Positions 43,878 through 52,785 are shown, numbered from the stretch's first letter. The stretch is DNA of 64,000 bases from Natronococcus sp. A-GB1 (GCF_029688845.1 NZ_JARUKW010000008.1:124001-188000), one strand, 5' to 3'. Notes: a model not told the origin generated them from the sequence alone. Made by a program: numbers and translations.

Positions 43878-45650
43878 TTAGCAGTCGTCTTCGGCCGCGA
43901 TCCCAACCTCGTAGTCGGGGTTCGGGACCGCGGGCGCCTCGGCGGGAAGCGGACCGAAACAGTCGGGTGTCTCGCGCGGGTCGGCCGCCTGCTCGTAGGC
44001 GTAGGCCGCCCCGATGAGCGTCGGCTCGTCGAACTCGAAGCCCAGCATTTCCACGCCGACCGGAAGCCGTTCGTCCTCGGTGTAGCCGGCGGGAACCGCG
44101 ATCGCCGGGAGCTGCGAATTCGCGCTCAGCGAGCAGTTCGAACCGGGCTGGCTCTCGCCGATCTCGGCGGGCGGGTGCGACAGCGTCGGGTAGGCCAGCA
44201 CGTCGACGCCTCGCTCGAGCATCAGTCCCTCGACCGCATCGCGGAGTTCGATCTTCCCCGCTACCGAGCGGGTGTACTCGTCGGTCTCGCGGACGTCCGG
44301 ATCGTCCTCCTCGTCCGACGTCCGGAGGGAGTCGGCCTTCCCACAGGAGTACAGGTCCGACTCGACGATCTCCGCGAGCGTCTCGTACTCGTTGTCCACC
44401 CCCTCGAGGTAGGCGTCGAGATCCGCTTTGAAGACCGAGGGCTCGCTCGCGGCCTCCTGAAGGTCGTCGTAGTTCGGGATCGCCTCGATCTCGACGATTT
44501 CGGCGCCCTGTCGCTCCATCTCCTCGAGGGCCGATTCGACGACGGCCGTCACCTGTTCGGCCTCGGCTTCGGCCTGTGCAACGGAGTCCTCGTCCTCGTC
44601 GTTACACGAACAGTCCTGGTCCTCCTCGTCGATATCGGGTCCGAAGAAGTCCCTGAGGACGCCGATACACAGCCCGTCCAGTGCGTCCTCGTCGAGGTAG
44701 TCGGTGTAGCTGTCGCCGGCGATCCGATCGCTGTTCGCGGGGATCTCGTTTGCACCCCGGGAGGTGGGCGGGTCCGCGGGGTCGTAGCCAACCATGGCGT
44801 CGAGCATCACCGCCATATCCGTGACCGTTCGCGCCATCGGCCCCGCGGTGTCGCGCTCGAGGCTCAACGGGATGATCCCGTCCCGGCTGATCAACCCGAT
44901 CGTCGGGCGGAGGCCCGCGAGGCTCCCGAACGCCGACGGGTTACGGGTCGAGCCACAGGTGTCGGTCCCGGTTCCCAGGACGGCCAAATTCGCCGCGAGC
45001 GCCGCCCCGGTTCCGGCACTCGACCCGCTCGGATTGCGGCCGAGAGCGTAGGGATTCCGGGTCTGTCCGCCCAGCGAGCTGTCGGCAGTGATGCCTCGAG
45101 CGAACTCGTCCAGGTTTGCCTTCGCGACGACGACACAGCCCGCCTCGCGGAGCTGCCGGACGATGAACGCGTCGTCCTCGGGCTGGGAGTGTTCCATCGA
45201 GAGCGAGCCGTTCGTCGTCGGCACATCGCCGGTGTCGTTGTTGTCCTTCAGGATCAGGGGAACGCCGTGGAGCGGCCCGACCGGTCCCGACTCCGCGTAC
45301 GCCTCGTCGAGTTCGGCGGCTCGCTCCATCGCGTGCTCGTTGACCGAAATGATCGAGTTGATCGCCTCGTCGTACACCTCGATCCGCTCGAGGTAGCCCT
45401 CGACGATATCGCGGGCCGTGGCCTCGCCGCTCTCGATCGCGTCGTGGACGTCCGCGACGGTCGCTTCGACCAGATCGAACCCATCGTCGCCCGTACTCGC
45501 GGTGGCGGACGACGCCCCGACGCCGACGAGTCCCGCGGCGCCGATCCCCTTCATCACGGTCCGTCTGTCCATCCGTCCGAACAGCGACTCCGTTCCGTCG
45601 TTCGTCCCTCGAGTTCCGTTCTTCTCTCTTCTCTCGCTTTCCTTCGACAT
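43878..45650 (-). CDS. Tat-exported amidase-signature hydrolase
   Basis: This 590-residue protein has a Tat signal (MDRRTVMKGIGAAGLVGVGA) after a polar N-terminal extension. The amidase-signature core follows: the catalytic Lys in VPLILKDNNDT, the Gly/Ser-rich stretch NPSGSSAGTGAALAANL with the cis-Ser, and the nucleophile Ser in DTCGSTRNPSAFG. The Ser-cisSer-Lys triad is thus complete. An acidic, Cys-containing insertion (about residues 330-350, DIDEEDQDCSCNDEDEDS) is unusual. The enzyme would hydrolyse amides outside the cell. ATG 45650 is chosen over a TTG two codons upstream. It lies alone. Confidence 0.87.
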   Translation of the reverse strand: MSKESERREKNGTRGTNDGTESLFGRMDRRTVMKGIGAAGLVGVGASSATASTGDDGFDLVEATVADVHDAIESGEATARDIVEGYLERIEVYDEAINSIISVNEHAMERAAELDEAYAESGPVGPLHGVPLILKDNNDTGDVPTTNGSLSMEHSQPEDDAFIVRQLREAGCVVVAKANLDEFARGITADSSLGGQTRNPYALGRNPSGSSAGTGAALAANLAVLGTGTDTCGSTRNPSAFGSLAGLRPTIGLISRDGIIPLSLERDTAGPMARTVTDMAVMLDAMVGYDPADPPTSRGANEIPANSDRIAGDSYTDYLDEDALDGLCIGVLRDFFGPDIDEEDQDCSCNDEDEDSVAQAEAEAEQVTAVVESALEEMERQGAEIVEIEAIPNYDDLQEAASEPSVFKADLDAYLEGVDNEYETLAEIVESDLYSCGKADSLRTSDEEDDPDVRETDEYTRSVAGKIELRDAVEGLMLERGVDVLAYPTLSHPPAEIGESQPGSNCSLSANSQLPAIAVPAGYTEDERLPVGVEMLGFEFDEPTLIGAAYAYEQAADPRETPDCFGPLPAEAPAVPNPDYEVGIAAEDDC

Positions 45651-46075
45651 TTGCAACCGTCGAGTAGGATAAGTTGTACAAATAACTTCCCAGAAAGGTA
45701 TGAATATCTGCCTGTTCGATTTTACTTCGCTAGAAGAGCCTTAGCTATTCCAGAACCTAAACCTACCCTCTACGTCGCCCTACACATCTTACAGAGGCTT
45801 TCAGTAAGATCCGTCGGCTATTGGGCTCGAGAACTCGGCTTTCGGTTTCGGTTCCTCGTTGCTCGCTCGAGGGCGAGTCGTGGCGTCACCGATCGGCCTC
45901 CGAGTCGGATCACTCATCGGGATGATAACGCCGTATTTACTAGTTAGGTAAGTTATATATTATCCAAAAGTCAGACTGTACAAGAAAATAATCGTAGTAC
46001 TGGACCGCCTTATCGAGAACATATAGAATTTCGTGATCAAGTAGAGTTATGATAATTGAGTGCTAACGGTTGCCT
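45651..46075. other. AT-rich intergenic region
   Basis: The stretch between divergent genes is AT-rich at 45935-46060 (for instance ttaggtaagttatatattatcc near 45943). It is a likely double promoter for the amidase and the zinc-finger gene. No coding frame is supported. Confidence 0.4.
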
Positions 46076-46306
46076 ATGCAGCTCTACTGGCCCCGACCGA
46101 CCGCACCCGGCGTTCCCAACGACTGCTACCAGTGCGGTGCGACGATCGACGGCGACACACGCACCGGCGTCTGGCTCGAGCGCGAGCAGTGGCAGGGCCC
46201 GAACCGCCACGAACTCACCTGCCTCGATTGCTGTCCCGAGGAGTCAAACGAGGCCGCCGTTGGCGACGACGCGGTCGAAGAGATCGACCAGCCGCTGTAT
46301 CCCTAA
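46076..46306 (+). CDS. 76-residue Cys-rich zinc-binding protein
   Basis: ATG 46076 opens MQLYWPRPTAPGVPNDCYQC. Cys pairs CYQC and CLDC (followed by a further Cys) flank a middle with EREQWQGPNRHEL. This makes a four-Cys zinc ribbon with an acidic tail (EESNEAAVGDDAVEEIDQPL). The protein is one of eight small proteins with CxxC knuckles in this window. Function is unknown. A TTG two codons upstream is a less likely start. Confidence 0.7.
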   Translation: MQLYWPRPTAPGVPNDCYQCGATIDGDTRTGVWLEREQWQGPNRHELTCLDCCPEESNEAAVGDDAVEEIDQPLYP

Positions 46307-46812
46307 ATCGGGACGATAGTCCTTCTAGCTCGCGCAGGATGGTCCGACACCGACCACTGCAACGATGATGCCGCGCGGACCGAATTACCGATCGGATATC
46401 CGGAGTTCCGACAAGTGCAACCGTCGCGTTCTGGTTTCAGGATCGGCCATGTGGCTAGCCGCTGTAGGGACGATGTTGATAGTCGGCCTCGAGTCCACTC
46501 ACCGCGGCGCCCGACGGGACTTTTCGTCCCGAGTATGGGTCCCGATGTCTCCCGAACGAGCGATCGTCGCGAACTGAAATCGGCAGAGAAACCCATCGCT
46601 TCTGCACTATCATAGCGTATTACTTATTACGACTCCGTCAGCTATTTATCGCCAGTGCAAAAACGTTTACGCGACTTGACTATCAGCGGAGCCGGCACAT
46701 ACAGTGCGACAAATCATGACCGACCAACCAATAACTCGGAGTTACGAGTACCTCTCATGAAACGACCCTCCATCCGACCGACAAGACGAGCCTCCCGCTC
46801 GAGGGGGGATAT
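46307..46812. other. 506-bp intergenic region upstream of the sugar dehydrogenase
   Basis: No supported gene. An AT-rich block at 46605-46665 probably holds the promoter; the following 150 bp up to the ATG at 46813 would be an unusually long leader for a haloarchaeon, unless a promoter lies closer. Gene debris is possible in the left half. Confidence 0.35.
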
Positions 46813-48123
46813 ATGACCGAGTACCAGTACGAAGATCCCGTCCAGTCACCCGCCAGCGTCTGCGTCGTCGGCCTCGGCTACGTCGGCCTCCCACTGGCCG
46901 CAGCGCTCGACGCGGCGGGCAACAGCGTCACGGGATTCGACGTCGACCCCGAGAAGGTCGACACCCTCGAGTCCGGGACCGACCCCACCGGCGACGTCGG
47001 CGACGCGGCGATCGCCGACGGTGAGATCGAGTTCACGACGAACAGCGCGGACATCGCGAACGCGGAGTTCGTCATCGTTGCGGTGCCGACCCCCGTCGAC
47101 GACAACGAGAAGCCGAACCTCGGGATCGTCGAGGGCGCCGCCAGGACGGTCGGCGAGAACATGACCGAAGGAACCACTGTTGTCCTCGAGTCGACGGTGT
47201 ACCCGGGTGCGACCCGGGAGGTGTTCGTCACGGCCCTCGAGGAGGCCTCGGGCATGACCGCCGGCGAGGAGTTCGGTGTGGGGTACTCGCCCGAACGCAT
47301 GGTGCCGGGCGACACCGAACACGGCCTCGCAAACGTCGTCAAGATCGTCAGTGGTCTCACCGACGAGACTCGCGATGACCTGGTCGAGCTGTACGGCTCG
47401 GTGGTCGACGCGGGGCTTCACGAGGCACCCTCGATCGAGACTGCCGAGGCCGCAAAGTGCGTCGAGAACACCCAGCGCGACCTGAACATCGCCCTGATGA
47501 ACGAGCTCGCGATGCTCTGTGACGAGCTCGGGCTCGACACCGAGGCGGTTCTCGATGCCGCGGGCACGAAGTGGAACTTCCACGAGTACGAGCCGGGACT
47601 GGTCGGCGGTCACTGTATTCCCGTCGACCCCTTCTATCTGCTGTACGAAAGCGAGCGTCAGGGATTCGACCCCGAACTCATTCGAACGGGTCGGGAAGTC
47701 AACGAGTCGGTGTCGGACCACATCGCGGAGCTGACGATCCGAGCGCTCAACGAGGGCGGGAAGGTGCTCAGGAACAGCCGCGTCCTCGTGGCCGGGCTGG
47801 CGTACAAACCGGACGTCGAGGACATCCGTACCTCGAAGATCGGCCAGGTGATCGAGGAACTGCAGAGCTACGGCATCGAGGTCGTCGGCTACGATCCCCA
47901 CGCCGCCGACGACGCCATGCGCGACGAGTTCGGCATTGAGGTTCAGTCGGCGCTGTCGGTCGCCGACTTCGACGCGCTCGTCCTCGGTACCCCTCACAGC
48001 GAGTTCCGCGACCTGCCCCTCGCCACCCTCGCGGCTGACATGGCCGACGACCCCGTCCTCGTGGACATCGACGGTCTGTTCGACAAGGACGCGGCCGGCG
48101 ACTTCGTCTACCGCTCGCTTTGA
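46813..48123 (+). CDS. UDP-sugar 6-dehydrogenase (UDP-glucose/ManNAc dehydrogenase family)
   Basis: This 436-residue enzyme oxidises the C6 hydroxyl of a nucleotide sugar to a uronic acid, using NAD. The Rossmann motif VVGLGYVGLPLAAALDAAG opens the protein. The middle has STVYPGATREV and YSPERMVPGD. The catalytic Cys is in GLVGGHCIPVDPFYL, a sequence that fits the WecC-like N-acetyl-mannosamine/galactosamine branch as well as AglM-type UDP-glucose dehydrogenases. In haloarchaea such enzymes make hexuronic acids for S-layer or archaellin glycans. A glycosyltransferase lies downstream at 48666. Confidence 0.88.
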   Translation: MTEYQYEDPVQSPASVCVVGLGYVGLPLAAALDAAGNSVTGFDVDPEKVDTLESGTDPTGDVGDAAIADGEIEFTTNSADIANAEFVIVAVPTPVDDNEKPNLGIVEGAARTVGENMTEGTTVVLESTVYPGATREVFVTALEEASGMTAGEEFGVGYSPERMVPGDTEHGLANVVKIVSGLTDETRDDLVELYGSVVDAGLHEAPSIETAEAAKCVENTQRDLNIALMNELAMLCDELGLDTEAVLDAAGTKWNFHEYEPGLVGGHCIPVDPFYLLYESERQGFDPELIRTGREVNESVSDHIAELTIRALNEGGKVLRNSRVLVAGLAYKPDVEDIRTSKIGQVIEELQSYGIEVVGYDPHAADDAMRDEFGIEVQSALSVADFDALVLGTPHSEFRDLPLATLAADMADDPVLVDIDGLFDKDAAGDFVYRSL

Positions 48124-48665
48124 CGATCGTTGCACGGCTTCGGTCGCGCCAGTTCTCGCCGATGCGAACGTTTCCATCTCGAGATAGTTCACCAATCGGT
48201 GTTGGTTAGTAAAACACTCGCTTGTTGAGAAGTGAACCTTTCGCATAAGAAATACGTTGTTTCGAGCTGACTTTCCGTTCTCGAGCCACCCGAGTACTAT
48301 TTCTGGATACTCGAGCGTCAGCTGTTGACAATACCCTGTTACTGGGATCTCCGGATACAACGCGGGCGACGGTTTCGCGCGGTAGTACCGGGTTAACGTC
48401 TCCGGTCGGTGTCAGGTTTCAGTCCGGAAGCTTATTGCGGCTCGGGTCTCTGAGTCGGTATCAAGAGGGACTCGAGATGCACGATTCCGTCTCCCGATCA
48501 CAACCGCGATCGAGTCCCCGCGGCTCGAATCGACACTCGGTTCGATCCCGCGGCGTAACCTCGGCTTTCGGCGCCGGTTCGGTCGGCGTCGAACCGAGGG
48601 TTCGCGTCGCCGCGGGCGCCTCTCGAGGCGCGGTTCGGCCCGATACCCACACCTAGTACGCATCT
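48124..48665. other. 542-bp intergenic region, no supported gene
   Basis: The left half (48180-48320) is moderately AT-rich. The right half is GC-rich with Arg-heavy frames on both strands, which look like shadows of high GC rather than genes. The promoter of the glycosyltransferase gene presumably lies in the last 100 bp. Confidence 0.35.
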
Positions 48666-49736
48666 ATGTACCGAGAACACACCGTCGGCGTCGTTATTCC
48701 AGCATACAACGAGGAAGGGTTCATCGGTGACGTTATCCACGAGATGCCCCAGTACGTCGATCGAATCTTCGTTATCGACGACTGCTCGACCGACGACACC
48801 TGGAGCGAGATCCTCGAGGCCGCCCGGCAGGACGCCGACCGCGATGTCGAGGACGACCCGGCTCGAGCGACCGACTCGGCGAGCGACAGGCTCCACAGCG
48901 ACGGCGGCCGGTCGCTGCTGACCGAGCGCGCGACCGTTCACGAACCCGTCGGTCGGGTCGTTCCTGTCGAACACCGGGAGAACCTCGGGGCAGGCGGGGC
49001 GATCAAGACGGGCTACCTGGCCGCACACACGGACGGCGCCGACATCACCGTTACCGTCGACGGCGACGGCCAGATGGACCTCTCGCAGATGACGCGGCTG
49101 CTGGACCCGATCGTCGAGGACGAGGCCGACTACGCGAAGGGGAATCGATTACTGAACGCGGAGTACCGCGCGGAGATGCCGCAGTTTCGGCTCGTCGGGA
49201 ACTGGATGCTGACGGTGTTGACGAAGATCGCCAGCGGGTACTGGAAGACGATGGACCCCCAGAACGGGTATACCGCAATCTCGCTCGAGGCGCTGGAGGC
49301 CGTCTCGCTCGAGGAGGTCGCCGAGTACTACGGCTACTGTAACGATCTGCTGATCAAACTCAACATCGAAGGGATGCGCGTCGCCGACGTCGCGATGCCC
49401 GCCGTCTACGGCGAGGAGGAATCGAGCATCGAGTACTCGGAGTACATCCCGAAGGTTTCGTCGATGCTGCTTCGAGGCTTCCTCGGACGGTTGCAGACGA
49501 AGTACCTGATCCGGGACTTCCACCCCCTCGCGCTGTTTTACTACCTGGGCGCCGGCAGCGTCGGCCTCGGGCTGCTGGCGGGGCTGCGCTCGCTGTACGC
49601 GCGGGCGACGGACGCTGAGTCCGGCGGCGCCCTCGAGAGTTTCCAGGTCGTGCTCATGGGCTGTTTCTCGCTGCTGTCCGCGATGGTACTCGACCTGCGC
49701 GAGAACGAGGAGCTAGAAACCCAACTCGAGGAGTGA
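48666..49736 (+). CDS. family-2 glycosyltransferase (dolichol-phosphate-sugar synthase-like)
   Basis: This 356-residue enzyme has a GT-A domain: TVGVVIPAYNEEGFIGDVIH at the N-terminus, IDDCSTDDTW as the nucleotide-binding strand end, VTVDGDGQMDLSQM with the DxD metal motif near residue 132, and MDPQNGYTAISLEALEA for the acceptor site. About 40 acidic residues are inserted at 55-95 (RDVEDDPARATDSA). Two hydrophobic helices near the C-terminus (about 287-307 and 328-345) anchor it to the membrane. It would move a sugar to a lipid carrier or glycan. It probably works with the dehydrogenase at 46813. Confidence 0.87.
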   Translation: MYREHTVGVVIPAYNEEGFIGDVIHEMPQYVDRIFVIDDCSTDDTWSEILEAARQDADRDVEDDPARATDSASDRLHSDGGRSLLTERATVHEPVGRVVPVEHRENLGAGGAIKTGYLAAHTDGADITVTVDGDGQMDLSQMTRLLDPIVEDEADYAKGNRLLNAEYRAEMPQFRLVGNWMLTVLTKIASGYWKTMDPQNGYTAISLEALEAVSLEEVAEYYGYCNDLLIKLNIEGMRVADVAMPAVYGEEESSIEYSEYIPKVSSMLLRGFLGRLQTKYLIRDFHPLALFYYLGAGSVGLGLLAGLRSLYARATDAESGGALESFQVVLMGCFSLLSAMVLDLRENEELETQLEE

Positions 49737-50090
49737 GTCCGGGCATCGCTCGAGAAGTGATCAGGGGATCCGTTCGGACGTGTTTTCGGTATCGGCGTGG
49801 CCGGGGCTGCGATTCGCAGCTGGGAACTCAATCGTATCGGTAGGTATCCGTAGGGAAGCCCGCGGCCGGAGCAATACACCGTCGTCCGGCTCCGAAAGAG
49901 AGCCCACCGCTTCGAAATAATCCTAGCGTTTCCTACGGTTCCCGGATCGCTACAGAAGCGTCGCTTTCCGGCCCCTTACCGGCTTTCTTTATCGAGGGGT
50001 CCCCTCCCGGACCGACGCCAGTCGCTCGTTTCAACCCGAGTAATAAGCGGCGATAGATAGTGGTACTCCGGCCGAGTAGTACAACGTAGG
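49737..50090 (+). promoter_or_regulatory. intergenic region with candidate VapB operator
   Basis: No gene is supported. Just before the antitoxin ATG lie an imperfect inverted repeat (gtactc 50063-50068 / gagtagtac 50074-50082) and a direct repeat of agtagtaca (50075-50083 and 50097-50105), spaced 22 bp or about two helical turns. This is the place and form expected for an autoregulatory AbrB-type antitoxin operator. Confidence 0.4.
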
Positions 50091-50396
50091 ATGCCAAGTA
50101 GTACACGGGACCCGGAGATCGTCCGTATCTCGCAGAAAGGACAGGCGACGATTCCGAAATCGTTGCGCGAGAAGTACGGAATCGACACACCCGGAGCGGT
50201 GTTCATCTACGAGGAAGACGAACGCATCGTCGTCGAGCCCGTCCCGTCGCTTGAGGAACTGAACGGAATCCACTCATCCGACGACCGCGAACCGGGTGAC
50301 GTGATCGAAGACGTCCGGGAGATAAAACGCGAGGAACGCCGGCGCGAGCAAGAGCTCGCCGACCGCCTCCGGCCCGAGGACGCCGACGACGAATGA
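50091..50396 (+). CDS. vapB: AbrB/SpoVT-type antitoxin
   Basis: This 101-residue protein has an N-terminal swapped-hairpin AbrB domain (VRISQKGQATIPKSLREKYG, then GAVFIYEEDERIVVEPV) and a C-terminal acidic and basic helical tail (DVIEDVREIKREERRREQEL) that would neutralise a PIN toxin. It overlaps the toxin gene by 4 bp (ATGA), the classic vapBC arrangement. It should bind its own promoter as well as the toxin. The antitoxin is intact, although the toxin gene is frameshifted. Confidence 0.85.
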   Translation: MPSSTRDPEIVRISQKGQATIPKSLREKYGIDTPGAVFIYEEDERIVVEPVPSLEELNGIHSSDDREPGDVIEDVREIKREERRREQELADRLRPEDADDE

Positions 50397-50831
50397 CCGA
50401 GCGGTACGTCTTCGACACCGAGGCGATCATCGCGTATCTCTACGACGAGCCGGGCGGAGACGTCGTTGCCGAGTACCTTACCGACGTCCGGAACGGTGCT
50501 ACAGACGGGCTGCTGGCCGAAACGAACGCGGCCGAAGTGTTGTCTCTCGTCGCTCGGTTCGAAGGGATCGACGACAAACCGACCGCGGACTCGCTTCGGA
50601 CCGCCGACCGCGATCTCCGTGCGCTCGAGCGATGGAGGACTCCGGCTCGAGTCCGCCGACTGGCGGGTCGCCGCCGAGGTGAAAGCGGACGGCCACATTT
50701 CGCTGGCGGACGCCCACGCGGTGGCGCTCGCCGCCGAGACGGACGCCACTCTCGTCGTCGGCGCCGACGACGACTTCGACGAACTGCCGGTCGGCGTCGA
50801 CGTCACCCGGTTCCGCGACGAGGGCGTCTAG
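50393..50831 (+). pseudogene. vapC: VapC-type PIN-domain toxin, frameshifted
   Basis: PIN toxins are Mg-dependent ribonucleases. The first frame gives the N-terminal half, RYVFDTEAIIAYLYDEPGG with the first acidic residue and LLAETNAAEVLSLV with the Glu. It goes wrong after DLRALER (about 50630). The next frame continues correctly with GGLRLESADWRVAAEVKADG, ISLADAHAVALAAE and VVGADDDFDELP, supplying the last acidic residues, and ends at 50831. A shift of one base near 50625-50645 separates the two. The toxin is inactive as read, unless the shift is a sequencing error or programmed. Confidence 0.8.
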
Positions 50832-50939
50832 ATGCGTTCGGAATCGATACCGTCATTTCCGGTATAGTCACCGTCGGTCGTCCAGTCTGACGAGCGCACG
50901 TCAGCCAATCTCGGCATTTACTTTTCCTGTTTTCGACGT

Positions 50940-51113
50940 CGACTGCCAGTCATTCGTCTCGCACTCGATGAATACGACTGGGCCGCCAAACGCGACACCG
51001 TCCAGGTCTACCGAACAGGCCTTCGGTCGAGTCCTCGACGCGATGGTTACGCCCTCGAGCAATGGGTGTCGACCTGGCGCGACCGCGACGGCGTGTCCGC
51101 TGGCCATCCGTAG
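50940..51113 (+). pseudogene. C-terminal fragment of a DUF7342-like regulator gene
   Basis: The frame reads RLPVIRLALDEYDWAAKRDT, closely matching RLPVVRAALNEYDWATKRDT near the end of the intact regulator at 51417-51920, and then continues for about 37 further codons (YALEQWVSTWRDRDGV) to a stop at 51111-51113. It has no start codon or helix-turn-helix part. The extra tail suggests it came from a longer family member. Confidence 0.6.
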
Positions 51114-51356
51114 CACAGTCAAAACTGCTGCCTCGAGCGGCTACATCAGTTCGATCCGTTTTCGAGACTCCGCGATCAGCTCCGCTTCGGTCAGTTCGCC
51201 GTCTGCGTACTCGCGCAGTGTGTCACCGTCGAGCCTGGCGGTAGCGAGTTTCGCACCGGACGTGTGTGCGAGCGTGGCCTTGAACGTCTCGATCTGGCCG
51301 AAGAACCCCTCGGCGTCCTCGATTCCCTCCTCGAGGGCGGACGGGAGTTCGTCGAG
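51051..51356. repeat. direct repeat copy A (about 306 bp)
   Basis: This block is near-identical to 52481-52785 in the same orientation, both starting gccctcgagc and ending at gtcgag. Copy A lacks the rest of the lipoprotein gene. Small indels (for example near 51094-51100) keep the copies from being identical. Weaker similarity extends about 60 bp further left. Confidence 0.8.
51141..51356 (-). pseudogene. C-terminal fragment of the 52570 lipoprotein gene
   Basis: The minus-strand frame matches the last 72 codons of the lipoprotein at 52570-53118: LDELPSALEEGIEDAEGFFG through GDTLREYADGELTEAELIAE, and ends RIELM instead of QIELT. No signal peptide or start is present. A few substitutions are conservative, so the fragment diverged after being copied. 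Confidence 0.7.
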
Positions 51357-51416
51357 CGGTGTCTAACATATTTCCACTACCTTGGATATATATTCTAGTA
51401 GACCGTAGGCACAGCT

Positions 51417-51920
51417 ATGCCGGGTGACAGCCGACAATCGATGACCCGTGGGGAGCGTGTTCGTGCTGCAGCGCGAACACTGCGTACACCTCGCACTGCC
51501 CAGTGGGTTGCTGACGAAACGGACGTCTCGGTGAAAACCGCACAGAAGTACCTCGAGCAACTCGTGGAGGACGACGTTCTCCGAAAAGTCAAACAGGGAG
51601 GCCAGACGCTCTACGGCATCGATCAGCTCATGGCAACCTATCGTGAGGTGGCGACGCTCCAGCGGGAGCACGATCGAGAAGAGCTCACGGCTGCGCTCGA
51701 GTCGATGCGAACGCAAATCGCGGAGTGGAAAACCTCGTACGACGTCGAGACGCCGGGGGAACTTCGGGCAAGCATCGGCGACCTCGAAGACACCGACGAG
51801 ATGGAAGACCGCCGCGAGATCGCCGGCGAATGGGAACATCTCGCCGACAGATTGCCAGTCGTCCGCGCCGCGCTCAACGAATACGACTGGGCCACCAAAC
51901 GTGATACCCTCTCGGCGTGA
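51417..51920 (+). CDS. winged-helix protein, probable antitoxin of a TumE-type pair (DUF7342-like)
   Basis: This 167-residue protein has a winged helix near its N-terminus (PRTAQWVADETDVSVKTAQK then YLEQLVEDDVLRKV) followed by GGQTLYGIDQLMATYREVAT and a helical tail (WEHLADRLPVVRAALNEYDW). It lies 3 bp upstream of the TumE-like gene. In haloarchaea this regulator family often precedes such a gene, so it is the likely antitoxin and autorepressor. An internal ATG at 51441 is an alternative start. The protein resembles the stand-alone regulator at 32518. Confidence 0.78.
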   Translation: MPGDSRQSMTRGERVRAAARTLRTPRTAQWVADETDVSVKTAQKYLEQLVEDDVLRKVKQGGQTLYGIDQLMATYREVATLQREHDREELTAALESMRTQIAEWKTSYDVETPGELRASIGDLEDTDEMEDRREIAGEWEHLADRLPVVRAALNEYDWATKRDTLSA

Positions 51921-51923
51921 CGA

Positions 51924-52367
51924 ATGGGGCTTTCAGGAACGATCGATAGTGCGGTCTACGAGGGACTCAGGGACGTCTTGCAGCGGTATCCAGTCGTGGC
52001 GACTGTCGCGTATCAACCGGACAGTATCGTCAAAAAGTCCCTCCGGGCACGGATTGATCCCGCCCGTGTCGTCCCACCAACTGGTCCGGAGCAACCTCGG
52101 GTGGACGTCGAATGGCGGTTCGGTCGGAACGAGCAGTTCTACCGGATCCACTACGCCGACCCGAACACGGGGTTCAACTGTGGCTGGCACCGCGATGAGG
52201 ACCATCCTGAGCTAGGACCAGTCCACTTCCAATACGAGATTCCGGGAACCGATCAGAGTCAGCACGAACCTGCGAGCTTCGAGAAGGATGCCCCCACAGA
52301 AATACTCTGGAGTGCTCTCGATCGCTTGTTCGAAACACAAATTATTGAGCTGATGAGTGAGAGGTAA
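51924..52367 (+). CDS. TumE-like (DUF6516) putative toxin
   Basis: This 147-residue protein carries the compact His-rich core of the family: VEWRFGRNEQFYRIHYADPN then TGFNCGWHRDEDHPELGPVH. It has an N-terminal helical region (SGTIDSAVYEGLRDVLQRYP) and a C-terminal helix (TEILWSALDRLFETQIIELM). Family members are annotated as toxins of TumE/TumA-type toxin-antitoxin systems; the target is not read from this sequence. It follows the winged-helix gene by 3 bp, a tight two-gene operon. Confidence 0.75.
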   Translation: MGLSGTIDSAVYEGLRDVLQRYPVVATVAYQPDSIVKKSLRARIDPARVVPPTGPEQPRVDVEWRFGRNEQFYRIHYADPNTGFNCGWHRDEDHPELGPVHFQYEIPGTDQSQHEPASFEKDAPTEILWSALDRLFETQIIELMSER

Positions 52368-52480
52368 TACGAACAGCGAGACCAACGGGATCTATCCTCC
52401 CTCCGTAGTTAGTTACCCAACATCGGCTACACCGTCTTCCGAACGGTAGTGAGGTCGGGTCCTTCCTCGTTGACGGTCGC

Positions 52481-52785
52481 GCCCTCGAGCGGTGGGACGG
52501 TGGCCTAGTGCGACCGCGACGGCGTCCGCTGGCCGTCCGTAGCGCAGTCAAAACTGCTGCCTCGAGCGGCTACGTCAGTTCGATCTGTTCGCGAGATTCC
52601 GCGATCAGCTCCGCTTCGGTCAGTTCGCCGTCTGCGTACTCGCGCAGCGTGTCGCCCTCGAGCCGGGCGGTGGCGATTTTCGCTCCGGACGTGTGTGCGA
52701 GCGTGGCCTTGACCGTCTCGATCTGGCCGAAGAACCCCTCGGCGTCCTCGATCCCCTCCTCGAGGGCGGACGGGAGTTCGTCGAG
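52481..52785. repeat. direct repeat copy B (about 305 bp)
   Basis: This is the second copy of the block described at 51051-51356, here containing the C-terminal third of the intact lipoprotein gene and about 90 bp beyond its stop. The copies lie 1.4 kb apart in direct orientation and bracket the winged-helix/TumE operon, so recombination between them would delete it. Confidence 0.8.

Larger units (their letters stand above)
50832..51416. other. decayed duplicate of the downstream regulator/lipoprotein locus
   Basis: This stretch contains two gene fragments but no complete gene. The first is the end of a winged-helix regulator like the 51417 product (50940-51113, plus). The second is the C-terminal third of the lipoprotein encoded at 52570-53118 (51141-51356, minus). 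The arrangement copies the order seen at 51417-53118. The last 50 bp are AT-rich and hold the promoter of the 51417 gene. Confidence 0.6.
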
